Positions 17,468-25,655 of a stretch of DNA of 64,000 nucleotides are shown one piece after another. Position 1 is the stretch's first letter. Each line of letters begins with the position of its first letter. Under the pieces are notes generated by a model, which searched no databases, was not told the DNA's origin, and saw only the letters and a program-made list of their open reading frames with translations. A program made the translations under genes and the position numbers. The DNA comes from Indioceanicola profundi (GTDB lineage: Bacteria; Pseudomonadota; Alphaproteobacteria; Azospirillales; Azospirillaceae): contig NZ_CP030126.1 of assembly GCF_003568845.1 (NCBI RefSeq), forward strand, positions 782,501 to 846,500, in the 5' to 3' direction.

Positions 17468-18655
17468 ATGTTCATCAGCTTCTTCTACGAGCTGCGCAAG
17501 GCGCAGGTGCCGGTCTCGCTCAAGGAGTATCTGGCGCTGATGGAAGCCATGCAGGCCAACATCGCCGGCTTCAGCGTGGAGGATTTCTATTACCTCTCCC
17601 GCGCCATCCTGGTGAAGGACGAGCGCAACCTGGACCGATTCGACCAGGTGTTCGGCCATGTCTTCAAGGGGCTGGAAGGGGAGGCGGCCACAGGGGAGGA
17701 CCTTGCACGCGAGCTGCCGGAGGAATGGCTGCGCAAGCTGGCGGAGAAGTACCTGACCGAGGAGGAGAAGGCGCAGATCCAGGCGCTGGGCGGCTGGGAC
17801 AAGCTGATGGAGACGCTGGCCCAGCGGCTGAAGGAGCAGCAGGGGCGGCACCAGGGCGGCAGCAAATGGATCGGCACCGCGGGCACCAGCCCGTTCGGGG
17901 CCTATGGCTACAATCCCGAGGGCGTCCGCATCGGCCAGCATGAGAGCCGGCATCGTCGCGCCGTGAAGGTCTGGGACAAGCGGGAGTTCCGGAACCTCGA
18001 CGATTCGGTCGAACTCGGCACCCGCAACATCAAGGTGGCGCTCCGCCGGCTCCGCAAGTTCGCCCGGACAGGGGCGGCGGATGTGCTGGACCTGCCGGAC
18101 ACGATCCGCTCCACCGCCGCCAATGCCGGATATCTGGACCTGAAGATGGTGCCGGAGCGGCACAATGCGGTGAAGGTGCTGCTGTTCCTGGACGTGGGCG
18201 GCAGCATGGACGACCATATCCAGGTCTGCGAGGAGCTGTTCAGCGCCGCCCGCGGCGAGTTCAAGCACCTGGAATATTTCTACTTCCACAACTGCGTCTA
18301 TGAGAGCGTGTGGAAGGACAATGCCCGCCGCAATGCGGAGCGGATCAGCACCTGGGATGTAATCCACACCTACGGCCCCGACTACAAGCTGGTCTTCGTC
18401 GGCGACGCCAGCATGAGCCCCTATGAGATCGTGCAGCCCGGCGGCAGCGTGGAGCATCTGAACCCGGAAGCCGGGCAGGTCTGGATGCAGCGCCTGCTGG
18501 CCCAGTACCGCCGCGCCATCTGGCTGAATCCCACCCAGGAACGCTACTGGGACTTCACCCACTCCATCGGCATGATCCGCCAGATCATGGAAGACCGCAT
18601 GTACCCGCTGACCCTGCAGGGGCTGGATGCGGGAATGCGGGAGTTGAATCATTAG
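17468..18655 (+). CDS. CoxE-like VWA-domain protein
   Basis: A 395-residue cytoplasmic protein with a C-terminal von Willebrand A domain whose metal-ion site is LFLDVGGSMDDH near residue 240 (DxGxS). The N-terminal part (SFFYELRKAQVPVSLKEYL) is typical of CoxE/YeiM-like proteins, which work with MoxR-type AAA+ ATPases in cofactor or metal-centre insertion and complex assembly. No MoxR gene is adjacent in this window; upstream is the cyclase and downstream the toxin-antitoxin pair, so the partner must lie elsewhere. The target complex is unknown. Confidence 0.85.
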   Translation: MFISFFYELRKAQVPVSLKEYLALMEAMQANIAGFSVEDFYYLSRAILVKDERNLDRFDQVFGHVFKGLEGEAATGEDLARELPEEWLRKLAEKYLTEEEKAQIQALGGWDKLMETLAQRLKEQQGRHQGGSKWIGTAGTSPFGAYGYNPEGVRIGQHESRHRRAVKVWDKREFRNLDDSVELGTRNIKVALRRLRKFARTGAADVLDLPDTIRSTAANAGYLDLKMVPERHNAVKVLLFLDVGGSMDDHIQVCEELFSAARGEFKHLEYFYFHNCVYESVWKDNARRNAERISTWDVIHTYGPDYKLVFVGDASMSPYEIVQPGGSVEHLNPEAGQVWMQRLLAQYRRAIWLNPTQERYWDFTHSIGMIRQIMEDRMYPLTLQGLDAGMRELNH

Positions 18656-18689
18656 CGGGATTGTAGGGAAACCCGCTGTTCCGTATCAT
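18654..18689 (+). promoter_or_regulatory. Promoter and inverted repeat of the toxin-antitoxin pair
   Basis: TTGTAG (18661-18666) and TATCAT (18684-18689) are 17 bases apart. An inverted repeat AGCGGG (18654-18659) / CCCGCT (18672-18677) overlaps the -35 and spacer, placed as an operator for autorepression would be; it could also be the end hairpin of the VWA gene. Confidence 0.45.
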
Positions 18690-18713
18690 ATGCGTGGTGT
18701 TACGGAGGATGCC

Positions 18714-18971
18714 ATGCCCAATGCCAGTGCTGCGGATGTCGCCAAGAATTTCGGCGCCTATCGCGAGCAGGCCCAACGTGAGCCCGTCATCGTCACGCAA
18801 TATGGCAAGCCATCGGTCGTGATCCTGTCGGCGGAGGAGTATGCGCGCCTTCAGGAGTTGGATCGGCGGATTCTCCGGCTGGAAGAGATGTCCGACGACG
18901 AGCTGGACGAGATGCTGACGGCGGAAATCCCGCCGGAGCACCGCTACTCCATCAATGATATCCCGGACTGA
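18714..18971 (+). CDS. Phd/YefM-family antitoxin
   Basis: An 85-residue antitoxin with a Phd fold: NASAADVAKNFGAYREQAQ forms the DNA-binding N-terminus, and PVIVTQYGKPSVVILSAEEY is the family's core strand-helix block. The acidic C-terminus (MSDDELDEMLTAEIPPEH) would wrap the toxin. The ATG at 18714 has GGAGG upstream. The stop lies six bases before the toxin start, the usual antitoxin-first order. It is expected to repress its own promoter, where an inverted repeat is visible. Confidence 0.87.
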   Translation: MPNASAADVAKNFGAYREQAQREPVIVTQYGKPSVVILSAEEYARLQELDRRILRLEEMSDDELDEMLTAEIPPEHRYSINDIPD

Positions 18972-18977
18972 CCGGCC

Positions 18978-19418
18978 GTGCCGCTGCCGCAAGCGCCTTT
19001 CCCAGGCTTGGTGGTGCGCTATGCGTTCCTGTGGTCGCACGAAGCCCGTAGCGGTCGCGAGCAAGGCGCAAAAGACCGCCCTTGCGTGATCGTGGTCGCG
19101 CGGCGGCGTCTTGCCGACGGGCGCTATCTGGTTCGGGTGGCGCCAATAACGCATCGGGAGTCTGATTCAGGGCGCGGCATTCCATTGCCGGTCAAGGTCA
19201 AGCGGCACCTCGGTCTGGATGCGGATGCATCCTGGGTGATCCTGGACGAGTTCAACCAGTTCATCTGGCCCGGCGTCGACCTGCGCCCCGTCTCCCATGA
19301 ACGGCCCGGGGTCTGGACCTACGGCGTCCTACCGGAGGAGCTGTTTGCGGACATCCGGGCCATGGTGCGATCCATCATCGAAGGGCGACGTGCGTCCGTC
19401 ATTCAGCGCGACGACTGA
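18978..19418 (+). CDS. PemK/MazF-like toxin
   Basis: A 146-residue protein that I assign to the MazF/PemK endoribonuclease fold from ordered blocks: WSHEARSGREQGAKDRPCVI (as in MazF GxEQxGxRPxxV), VRVAPITHR (as in VxPITS) and SWVILDEFNQF (as in SxVLLDQ). It would cleave mRNA when freed from the antitoxin. The GTG start at 18978 is inferred from the six-base gap and the open frame. Base composition looks less GC-rich than the flanking genes, which suggests acquisition by transfer. Pairing with a Phd rather than a MazE antitoxin is unusual. Confidence 0.75.
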   Translation: MPLPQAPFPGLVVRYAFLWSHEARSGREQGAKDRPCVIVVARRRLADGRYLVRVAPITHRESDSGRGIPLPVKVKRHLGLDADASWVILDEFNQFIWPGVDLRPVSHERPGVWTYGVLPEELFADIRAMVRSIIEGRRASVIQRDD

Positions 19419-19470
19419 ATTCGACGCACAGCGGCGCATGGCAGGCGGCCATCCCATGCCCCGCATGCGA

Positions 19471-19499
19471 TTGAAAGAATTGGGCTTAGGGACTAGTCT
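19471..19499 (+). promoter_or_regulatory. Candidate promoter of the long isocitrate dehydrogenase gene
   Basis: TTGAAA (19471-19476) and TAGTCT (19494-19499) are separated by 17 bases, about 50 bases before the start codon at 19554. Confidence 0.5.
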
Positions 19500-19553
19500 G
19501 CCGCCCGCCCGATAAACCCCGCTGAATGGGGAGTGGCAGAAAGGACCCGAATT

Positions 19554-21011
19554 ATGAGCACCGAAGCGATTCCGGTGACGATCGCCCGTGGCGACGGCAT
19601 CGGTCCCGAGATCATGGATGCGACCCTGGAAATCCTCCAGGCCAGCGGCGCGAACCTCGCCTTCGAGGAAATCCAGATCGGCGAGAGCGTCTACAAGCGC
19701 GGCATCATGAACGGCATGGAGCCGTCCGCCTGGGAAAGCCTGCGCCGCACCAAGGTATTCCTGAAAGCCCCGATCACCACCCCGCAGGGTGGCGGCTACA
19801 AGTCCCTGAACGTGACGATCCGCGGCGCGCTGGGCCTGTTCGCCAATATCCGCCCCTGCGTCAGCTACCACCCGTTCGTGAACACGAAGCACCCGCAGAT
19901 GGACGTGGTGATCGTGCGCGAGAACGAGGAGGACCTGTATGCCGGCATCGAGTACCGGCAGACCCAGGGCGTCACCCAGGCGGTGAAGCTGATCTCCCGC
20001 CCCGGCTCGGAAAAGATCATCCGCTATGCCTTCGAGTACGCCCGCGCCAACCACCGGCGCAAGGTCACGGCGTTCGTGAAGGACAACATCATGAAGATCA
20101 GCGATGGCCTGTTCCATCGCGTCTTCGATGAGATCGCGGCCGAGTATCCGGAGATCGAAGCCGAGACGATGATCATCGACATCGGCGCGGCCCGTCTTGC
20201 CGACACGCCGGAGCATTTCGACGTCATCGTCACGCTGAACCTGTATGGCGACATCATCTCCGACATCGCCGCCCAGATCACCGGTTCGGTCGGGCTTGCC
20301 GGCTCCTCCAACATCGGCGACCAGTGCGCCATGTTCGAGGCGATCCACGGCTCCGCCCCCACCATCGCTGGCAAGGGCATCGCCAACCCGTCCGGCCTGA
20401 TCCTGGCCAGCGTCATGATGCTGGTCCATATCGGGCAGGCCGAGGCGGCGGAGAAGATCCATAATGCCTGGCTGAAGATGATCGAGGACGGCATCCACAC
20501 CGTCGACATCTTCAAGCGTGGCGTCTCCAAGGCCCGAGTCGGCACCCGCGATTTCGCCGCCAACCTGATCGACCGGCTGGGCGAGCGTCCGACCACCCTG
20601 ACCCCGGCCAGCTATCCGGTGGATGTGAAGGCGACCCTGACCGGCTTCGCGCTGAAGGAGGTCGTCCCGGCCGACAAGCGTCTGGTGGGCGTGGACGTGT
20701 TCCTGGACCATCGCGGCGGCAATGGCGACGAGCTGGCCGCCAAGGTCCAGCCGCTGGTGGGCGACGGGCTGAAGCTGGCGATGATCTCCAACCGCGGTCA
20801 GAAGGTGTGGCCGGAGGGCGTGGGCGAGACCTTCTGCACCGACCACTGGCGCCTGCGCGTCATGGGCGAGGGGAAGGATGCCCCCGTGCAGCCGGGCCGC
20901 ATCGCCGAGCTGCTGGGCCGGCTGGGCGAGGGCGGGTTCGATGTCGTCCAGACCGCGAGCCTCTACACCTATGACGGTGCGCCGGGCTTCTCGCTGGCGC
21001 AGGGCCAGTAA
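19554..21011 (+). CDS. Isocitrate dehydrogenase, long (Rickettsia/Thermus-like) type
   Basis: Oxidative decarboxylation of isocitrate to 2-oxoglutarate in the TCA cycle. At 485 residues it belongs to the beta-decarboxylating dehydrogenases with an extra C-terminal region of about 140 residues, as in Rickettsia and Thermus enzymes. RGDGIGPEIMDATL opens the fold; SLNVTIRGALGLFANIRP carries the substrate-binding Ser/Asn/Arg set; ENEEDLYAG, TLNLYGDIISD and EAIHGSAPTIAGKGIANPSG follow. The cofactor block does not let me decide between NAD and NADP. It lies 2 kb from a second, unrelated IDH on the other strand. A homoisocitrate or isopropylmalate role is less likely given the length. Confidence 0.85.
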   Translation: MSTEAIPVTIARGDGIGPEIMDATLEILQASGANLAFEEIQIGESVYKRGIMNGMEPSAWESLRRTKVFLKAPITTPQGGGYKSLNVTIRGALGLFANIRPCVSYHPFVNTKHPQMDVVIVRENEEDLYAGIEYRQTQGVTQAVKLISRPGSEKIIRYAFEYARANHRRKVTAFVKDNIMKISDGLFHRVFDEIAAEYPEIEAETMIIDIGAARLADTPEHFDVIVTLNLYGDIISDIAAQITGSVGLAGSSNIGDQCAMFEAIHGSAPTIAGKGIANPSGLILASVMMLVHIGQAEAAEKIHNAWLKMIEDGIHTVDIFKRGVSKARVGTRDFAANLIDRLGERPTTLTPASYPVDVKATLTGFALKEVVPADKRLVGVDVFLDHRGGNGDELAAKVQPLVGDGLKLAMISNRGQKVWPEGVGETFCTDHWRLRVMGEGKDAPVQPGRIAELLGRLGEGGFDVVQTASLYTYDGAPGFSLAQGQ

Positions 21012-21040
21012 ACCCGCTGTCGGACTGGTTCCGAGGGACC

Positions 21041-21063
21041 GATTCGCCGAAATCGTAAGATTC
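21041..21063. promoter_or_regulatory. Two GANTC (CcrM) methylation sites upstream of gcrA
   Basis: GATTC occurs at 21041-21045 and 21059-21063, 18 bases apart, about 200 bases before gcrA. GcrA acts at promoters methylated at GANTC by CcrM, so the pair could mark cell-cycle control. The distance to the start is large and function is unproven. Confidence 0.35.
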
Positions 21064-21254
21064 AGAAACGGTCCCTCTACCCATCCCCTCGCAGGTTTGG
21101 TATCGTGCGTGTCATAGCGCCACAAGATGTTGTCACATTTGCTGTGGTCGCTTGTTTACATGGTTGCCGATCCCCCAAAGGTGCGGAAACGCTGGAAAGG
21201 CGGCCCGCACCCGTGGGGTTGTCACGGGAACCAGGGAGCTTGAAGGGGGCTTGA

Positions 21255-21614
21255 ATGAGCTGGACGGACGAGCGGGTGGCAAAGCTGCGCGAACTCTGGG
21301 GACAGGGGATGAGCGCCAGTGAAATCGCCGATCTCCTTGGCGACATCACCCGCAACGCGGTAATCGGCAAGGCCCACCGGCTCGGCCTCTCTGGCCGGCC
21401 GTCGCCGATCAAGAAGAAAGAAACCAAGGGCGCGACGATCCTTTCGCTGACCGAGCGCATGTGCAAGTGGCCGGTCGGCGATCCGAAGAGCCCGGATTTC
21501 CATTTCTGCGGCAAGCAGGCCCATGCCGGCCTGCCTTACTGCGCAGAGCATGCGGCGCTCGCCTACCAGCCCGCCAAGCGGCGGGATGAGGAGCGGAAGG
21601 TCAGCGTCGCCTGA
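21255..21614 (+). CDS. gcrA: GcrA cell-cycle regulator, short form
   Basis: Transcription factor that binds RNA polymerase sigma-70 holoenzyme and activates CcrM-methylated promoters in Alphaproteobacteria. The N-terminus SWTDERVAKLRELW with SEIADLLGDITRNAVIGKAHRLGL is the helix-turn-helix, and the cysteine-bearing end CKWPVGDPKSPDFHFCGKQA with GLPYCAEH is the sigma-interaction domain. At 119 residues it is clearly shorter than Caulobacter GcrA (about 173) because the linker is short; both functional ends are present. The ATG at 21255 follows GAAGGGGG. A terminator follows at once. Confidence 0.93.
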   Translation: MSWTDERVAKLRELWGQGMSASEIADLLGDITRNAVIGKAHRLGLSGRPSPIKKKETKGATILSLTERMCKWPVGDPKSPDFHFCGKQAHAGLPYCAEHAALAYQPAKRRDEERKVSVA

Positions 21615-21633
21615 GCTTCCTACTGTTCGGCAG

Positions 21634-21663
21634 AACCCCGGCATTCCAGGTGCCGGGGTTTTT
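21634..21663 (+). terminator. Rho-independent terminator after gcrA
   Basis: AACCCCGGCA (21634-21643) pairs with TGCCGGGGTT (21651-21660) around a seven-base loop and is followed by TTT. Confidence 0.92.
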
Positions 21664-21748
21664 GCTGTTCATTGCCGACCTGATCCGGGAGCGTTCCCGC
21701 CGCTGCCCTGTTCCTTTGCAGACGCTCTGGAATCAAGGAGGCACAGGC

Positions 21749-22318
21749 ATGAATGGGGATGCGGCCGTTCTGGCCCGGCTGAACGACCTGCTGCAACTGG
21801 AATGCGACGCGCTGGCCTCCTACCATCTGGCGATCACGTTGTTGCGGTCGCCGGAGCACCGCGCGCCCATGCAGGACTTCCTGGCCGACCATGAGCGGCA
21901 TGTGCGCGACCTCACCGCCATGATCCATGGCCGTGGCAGCCTGGCGCTACGGCTGCCGCACATCCCCACCGGAATGTTCAAGGTGGCCGTTCAGGCCGCG
22001 GGCGCGCTGGGGGACGAGCGGGCGGTGCTGCTGGCCTTCCGGGCGAATGAGCAGCAGGCCAGGGACAAATATGCCCGCGAGGCCGGCATGAACCAGCCGC
22101 CGGAGGTCGCGGCCCTTCTCAGCCGGCATGCGGATGACGAGGCCAGACATTTCGACTGGGTCTGCGCCACGCTGGATCGGCTGGGCGTGGGAAGCGGCAC
22201 GGCGGTGGGAACCGTGGTGGGCCTGTTCTCCAGCTTTCACGGCGCTGCCGCAAACGCGGTGGAGGCGGTGGGGCGCTGCGGCCTGGAAATGGCCTACCGC
22301 ATGACGCGCCCCACCTGA
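21749..22318 (+). CDS. Ferritin-like four-helix-bundle protein (DUF2383/PA2169-like)
   Basis: A 189-residue protein dominated by helices with the residue pattern of a ferritin-like di-iron bundle: ECDALASYH, DHERHVRDL, RANEQQARDKY and DDEARHFDW place Glu and His at regular helix positions, including ExxH. A C-terminal glycine/alanine-rich segment (GTAVGTVVGLFSSFHGAAANAV) is hydrophobic and may associate with membrane. The ATG at 21749 has a perfect AAGGAGG upstream. Similar proteins are stress-induced in Pseudomonas and others; the exact role is unknown. Its neighbours on the right are small stress-type proteins. Confidence 0.72.
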   Translation: MNGDAAVLARLNDLLQLECDALASYHLAITLLRSPEHRAPMQDFLADHERHVRDLTAMIHGRGSLALRLPHIPTGMFKVAVQAAGALGDERAVLLAFRANEQQARDKYAREAGMNQPPEVAALLSRHADDEARHFDWVCATLDRLGVGSGTAVGTVVGLFSSFHGAAANAVEAVGRCGLEMAYRMTRPT

Positions 22319-22327
22319 GCCGATCGG

Positions 22328-22597
22328 TCAGCCCTTGCGGATGCCGGTGTCCTTGCTCTCGCCTCCATCCTGGGCGGGACGGGAATAGCGCGGCTCCGCC
22401 TCCGACTGGGCCTGGTCGGCATCGCCGGAGTGGCGGCGGCCGACTTCCCCGCCTTCGCGGGCGCGGCGGGCATGTTCCTCGGGCGTGCTGGACAGGCCGG
22501 CGAAGCCGCCGTCGGGCGCCTTGTGCAGGCCGTCCTTCGGCACATCCTTGCCGTCGCCGATGCCCTCGGAATGGGGCTGGTGGCCGGTGCGTGTCAT
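22328..22597 (-). CDS. Small hydrophilic protein with a KGG-like stress motif
   Basis: An 89-residue, strongly charged protein without hydrophobic segments. The segment GGFAGLSSTPEEHARRAREG followed by GEVGRRHSG resembles the Con-10/GsiB KGG repeat (GFA...P...A..GG), here with EGG in place of KGG and a single unit. AGGAGAG lies five bases before the ATG at 22595-22597. It ends ten bases from the convergent ferritin-like gene and is divergent from the next small gene. KGG proteins are desiccation and general-stress proteins in many bacteria; this assignment is by eye. Confidence 0.72.
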   Translation of the reverse strand: MTRTGHQPHSEGIGDGKDVPKDGLHKAPDGGFAGLSSTPEEHARRAREGGEVGRRHSGDADQAQSEAEPRYSRPAQDGGESKDTGIRKG

Positions 22598-22670
22598 CTG
22601 GACTCTCCTGTTCCGGTGGATGTGCGCTGCCAACAGGGGCGGGCCAAGGAGGTTGCCCCGCTGGCGGCCC

Positions 22671-22695
22671 GGAATGATCCGTAGCCTCCGCCGTT
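22671..22695 (+). promoter_or_regulatory. EcfG-type general-stress promoter
   Basis: GGAAT (22671-22675), 16 bases, CGTT (22692-22695), against the alphaproteobacterial EcfG consensus GGAAC-N16/17-CGTT. It points at the small gene starting 50 bases downstream. Confidence 0.6.
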
Positions 22696-22745
22696 GATCC
22701 CTGTAGACCGACGCAAACCGAATCGGATGCCCGGAGGGAGAGATC

Positions 22746-22961
22746 ATGCCGAACGACCAGAAGTCCCGTCCCGAGGAGCGCCCCGCGGAGAAACACACGG
22801 GTCAGGGCGACAAGCCGGGTGCGGGCGCCCAGCGCACGGACATGGATCACACGCCCGGCGACGGCACCCTGCAGGGCGCCACCCCGGCCGGCCTGACCGC
22901 CGATGAGCTGCGCAAGCGGGCGGAGGATACCGACCGCACGTCCGAACCGGGGACGGGCTGA
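22746..22961 (+). CDS. Small hydrophilic protein, probable stress-induced
   Basis: A 71-residue protein, almost entirely polar (PNDQKSRPEERPAEKHTGQG...), predicted disordered except for a short helix TADELRKRAEDT near the end. No cysteine and no membrane segment. GGAGGGAGAG lies just before the ATG at 22746. It has an EcfG-like promoter 50 bases upstream, so I infer general-stress induction. Family not recognised. Confidence 0.7.
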   Translation: MPNDQKSRPEERPAEKHTGQGDKPGAGAQRTDMDHTPGDGTLQGATPAGLTADELRKRAEDTDRTSEPGTG

Positions 22962-22966
22962 ACCCC

Positions 22967-23010
22967 TGGAAAGAAAACGGGCGGCACCCTCTGCGGCGCC
23001 GCCCGTTCCC
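22967..23010 (-). terminator. Rho-independent terminator of icd
   Basis: AACGGGCGGC pairs with GCCGCCCGTT (22976-22985 and 22998-23007). Read on the minus strand the stem is followed by TTTTCTTT, 26 bases beyond the icd stop. It may also stop the small gene on the plus strand. Confidence 0.82.
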
Positions 23011-23035
23011 GACCGGTCGGAAGGGGGAGTGGGGC

Positions 23036-24253
23036 TTAGAGCCCCATCTCCTTCTTCAGATTCTCGTCGATCTTGGCCAGGAAGTCCTGGGTGGTCAGCC
23101 AGGGCTGCTCCGGCCCGATCAGCAGGGCCAGATCCTTGGTCATGAAGCCGGCTTCCACCGTCTCCACGCAGACCCGCTCCAGCGTCTTGGCGAACAGGAT
23201 GACTTCCGGCGTCTGGTCGAACTTGCCGCGATATTCCAGGCCCCGGGTCCAGGCGAAGATGCTGGCGATCGGGTTGGTGCTGGTCGGCCGGCCCTTCTGG
23301 TGCTCCCGGAAGTGGCGGGTCACGGTGCCGTGGGCGGCTTCCGCCTCCACCGTCTTGCCGTCGGGGGTCATCAGCACGGAGGTCATCAGACCCAGGCTGC
23401 CGAAGCCCTGGGCAACCAGATCCGACTGCACGTCGCCGTCATAGTTCTTCGCCGCCCAGACGAAGTTGCCGTTCCACTTCAGGGCGGAGGCGACCATGTC
23501 GTCGATCAGGCGGTGCTCGTAGGTGATGCCCTTCGCCTCGAACTGGTCCTTGAACTCGGCGTCGAACACTTCCTGGAACAGGTCCTTGAAGCGGCCGTCA
23601 TAGGCCTTCAGGATCGTGTTCTTGGTGGACAGATAGACCGGATAGCCGCGCTGCAGGCCATAATTCATGCAGGCCCGGGCGAAGCCGCGGATCGATTCGT
23701 CCACATTGTACATGCCCATCGCGATGCCCGGCCCGTCGAAGTCGAAGACGGTGTGCCGGATGTTGCTGGTGCCGTCCTTGCTGGTGAAGGTGATGGACAG
23801 GCGGCCGGCGGACGGGATGATGAAATCGGTGGCCTTGTACTGGTCGCCGAAGGCATGGCGGCCGATCACGATCGGCGCCGTCCAGTTCGGAACCAGACGC
23901 GGCACGTTCTTGCAGATGATGGGCTCACGGAAGACGGTGCCGCCCAGGATGTTGCGGATCGTGCCGTTCGGCGACCGCCACATCTGCTTCAGGCCGAACT
24001 CCTCCACCCGCGCCTCGTCGGGGGTGATGGTGGCGCACTTCACGGCGACGCCGTACTGCTTCGTGGCCTCCGCGGCCTCCACAGTGACCTGGTCGTCGGT
24101 CTTGTCGCGGTTCTCAACGCCCAGATCGTAGTACTTCAGGTCCACATCCAGGTAGGGAAGGATCAGGCGGTCCTTGATGAACTGCCAGATCACGCGGGTC
24201 ATCTCGTCGCCATCCATCTCGACGATCGGATTTACGACCTTGATCTTGGGCAT
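23036..24253 (-). CDS. icd: NADP-dependent isocitrate dehydrogenase, eukaryote-like type
   Basis: TCA-cycle enzyme making 2-oxoglutarate and NADPH. The 405 residues match the homodimeric type found in mitochondria/cytosol of eukaryotes and many Alphaproteobacteria: [11 protein letters not shown]-like start ([16 protein letters not shown]), substrate block [29 protein letters not shown], and the NADP block [19 protein letters not shown] followed by [16 protein letters not shown], with the Arg-His pair that contacts the 2'-phosphate. I start at the ATG at 24251-24253, preceded by GGGAGAG; the longer frame upstream is not coding. It faces a second, distinct IDH 2 kb away. Confidence 0.95.
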   Translation of the reverse strand: MPKIKVVNPIVEMDGDEMTRVIWQFIKDRLILPYLDVDLKYYDLGVENRDKTDDQVTVEAAEATKQYGVAVKCATITPDEARVEEFGLKQMWRSPNGTIRNILGGTVFREPIICKNVPRLVPNWTAPIVIGRHAFGDQYKATDFIIPSAGRLSITFTSKDGTSNIRHTVFDFDGPGIAMGMYNVDESIRGFARACMNYGLQRGYPVYLSTKNTILKAYDGRFKDLFQEVFDAEFKDQFEAKGITYEHRLIDDMVASALKWNGNFVWAAKNYDGDVQSDLVAQGFGSLGLMTSVLMTPDGKTVEAEAAHGTVTRHFREHQKGRPTSTNPIASIFAWTRGLEYRGKFDQTPEVILFAKTLERVCVETVEAGFMTKDLALLIGPEQPWLTTQDFLAKIDENLKKEMGL

Positions 24254-24395
24254 AGGTTGCTCTCCCGGTGGTTCGGCCGCCGCGCTGACACCGGTGTCCG
24301 GAGGCAAAGGCGGGCCGTCAGGCTGGAAATCGGCGGTGACTATAACCCGGAACGGCCACGGCTCCGCAAGCGGTGCCCGTCCGTCCGGTATGCGT

Positions 24396-24995
24396 TCACA
24401 GCCGGCGGATATTGTCCCCGACGCTGGGGTCGGGCTGGCGCATGATGGCGGGCAGGATGTCCTCCACCCTGTCCACGATGGTGTAGAGGGCACGCTCGGC
24501 GCCGGGGATGTTCGGCTTGCGCATGAAGCCCGTCGCCTGCATATGGTTCAGCAGGTCGATCAGCGGCTGCCAGAACCCGTCCACATTGGCGATGATGATG
24601 GGCTTGTCGTGCAGTTGCAGCTGCCGCCAGGTGATGATCTCGAATGCCTCGTCCAGCGTGCCGATGCCGCCCGGCAGGATGACGAAGGCGTCCGACCGCT
24701 CCACCATCATGGCTTTGCGGATGTGCATGCTGTCCACGACATGCAACTCGGTCAGACCGGTGTGATCGACCTCCAGCGCCTGGATGTGTTCGGGGATGAT
24801 GCCCACGACCTCGCCGCCGGCTGCGAGCGTCGCATCCGCCGTGATGCCCATCAGCCCGACCCGGCCGCCGCCATAAACCAGTCGCAGCCCAGCCTGGCCA
24901 ATCTGGGTCCCAAGCTCATGTGCCGCTTGCTTGTACGTGTCCGCCACATTGCCGGAGGAGCCGCAATACACGCAGACGGAACGGATTTGCGACAT
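24396..24995 (-). CDS. LOG-family nucleoside 5'-monophosphate phosphoribohydrolase
   Basis: A Rossmann-fold enzyme of 199 residues that removes ribose phosphate from nucleotides; LOG proteins activate cytokinins or act as AMP/nucleotide nucleosidases. The catalytic signature PGGIGTLDE lies at residues 108-116, with CVYCGSSGN at the nucleotide-binding start and [10 protein letters not shown] at 41-50. It is close to the TIGR00730 group. The start at 24993-24995 opens toward the divergent cytochrome c' gene. In plant-associated bacteria such enzymes can make cytokinin; housekeeping nucleotide salvage is equally possible. Confidence 0.88.
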   Translation of the reverse strand: MSQIRSVCVYCGSSGNVADTYKQAAHELGTQIGQAGLRLVYGGGRVGLMGITADATLAAGGEVVGIIPEHIQALEVDHTGLTELHVVDSMHIRKAMMVERSDAFVILPGGIGTLDEAFEIITWRQLQLHDKPIIIANVDGFWQPLIDLLNHMQATGFMRKPNIPGAERALYTIVDRVEDILPAIMRQPDPSVGDNIRRL

Positions 24996-25186
24996 GACGC
25001 TTCCTTGCTATCGCCGGTGGAACCGGTCCCGATCTTGCGCCGCAGCACCGGTGGGGCCATGTTGGAACCACGGTCCGCGGCAGGAACTCCGCGGTTACAC
25101 CATCCCCGTCCGGCAGACAAGCGGGCAGGGGATGGCGCGGAGAGTCGGCGGACGGGTTTGCATCCACTGGAAAAGGGATCGGCTAG

Positions 25187-25651
25187 ATGTTGCGTCGCAG
25201 GATCGGAAATCACCTCATGGCCGTGACGGCCGTCACTCTGCTCGGCCTTGCCGCCGGTCCCGCCCTGGCCCAGTCGCCGGAGCAGCTGGTGAATCAGCGT
25301 CAGGAGAACATGAAACAGCTCGGCGGCGCCATGAAGGTCCTCTCCGGCTACGTGAAGGGCGAGGCCGACCAGGCGGCTGCGTCGAAGGCCGCACAGGTGC
25401 TGGTGGATGTCGGCGGGCAGATGCAGGAATGGTGGCCGGAGGGAACGGCCGTCGGCGTCGGCGACAGCGAGGCCAAGCCGGCCATCTGGACCGAGACGGA
25501 GAAGTTCAACGCCAACATCGAGAAAATGAAGGCCGCCACGCCGGCCCTGCTGGCCGCCGTGCAGAGCAGCGACAGCGGAGCCACCGGCAAGCAGCTCGGC
25601 GCCGTGGGCGCGACCTGCAAGAGCTGCCACCAGGATTACAAGGCGGACTGA
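25187..25651 (+). CDS. Cytochrome c' (class II c-type cytochrome)
   Basis: Periplasmic haem protein of 154 residues: signal peptide ending ALAQ near residue 28, four-helix-bundle body, and a single haem-attachment motif CKSCH at residues 144-148 close to the C-terminus, as in class II cytochromes. Family roles include NO binding and electron transfer; which applies here cannot be seen. It is four bases ahead of a cytochrome b gene, so the two probably form an electron-transfer pair. Confidence 0.9.
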   Translation: MLRRRIGNHLMAVTAVTLLGLAAGPALAQSPEQLVNQRQENMKQLGGAMKVLSGYVKGEADQAAASKAAQVLVDVGGQMQEWWPEGTAVGVGDSEAKPAIWTETEKFNANIEKMKAATPALLAAVQSSDSGATGKQLGAVGATCKSCHQDYKAD

Positions 25652-25655
25652 TCCG

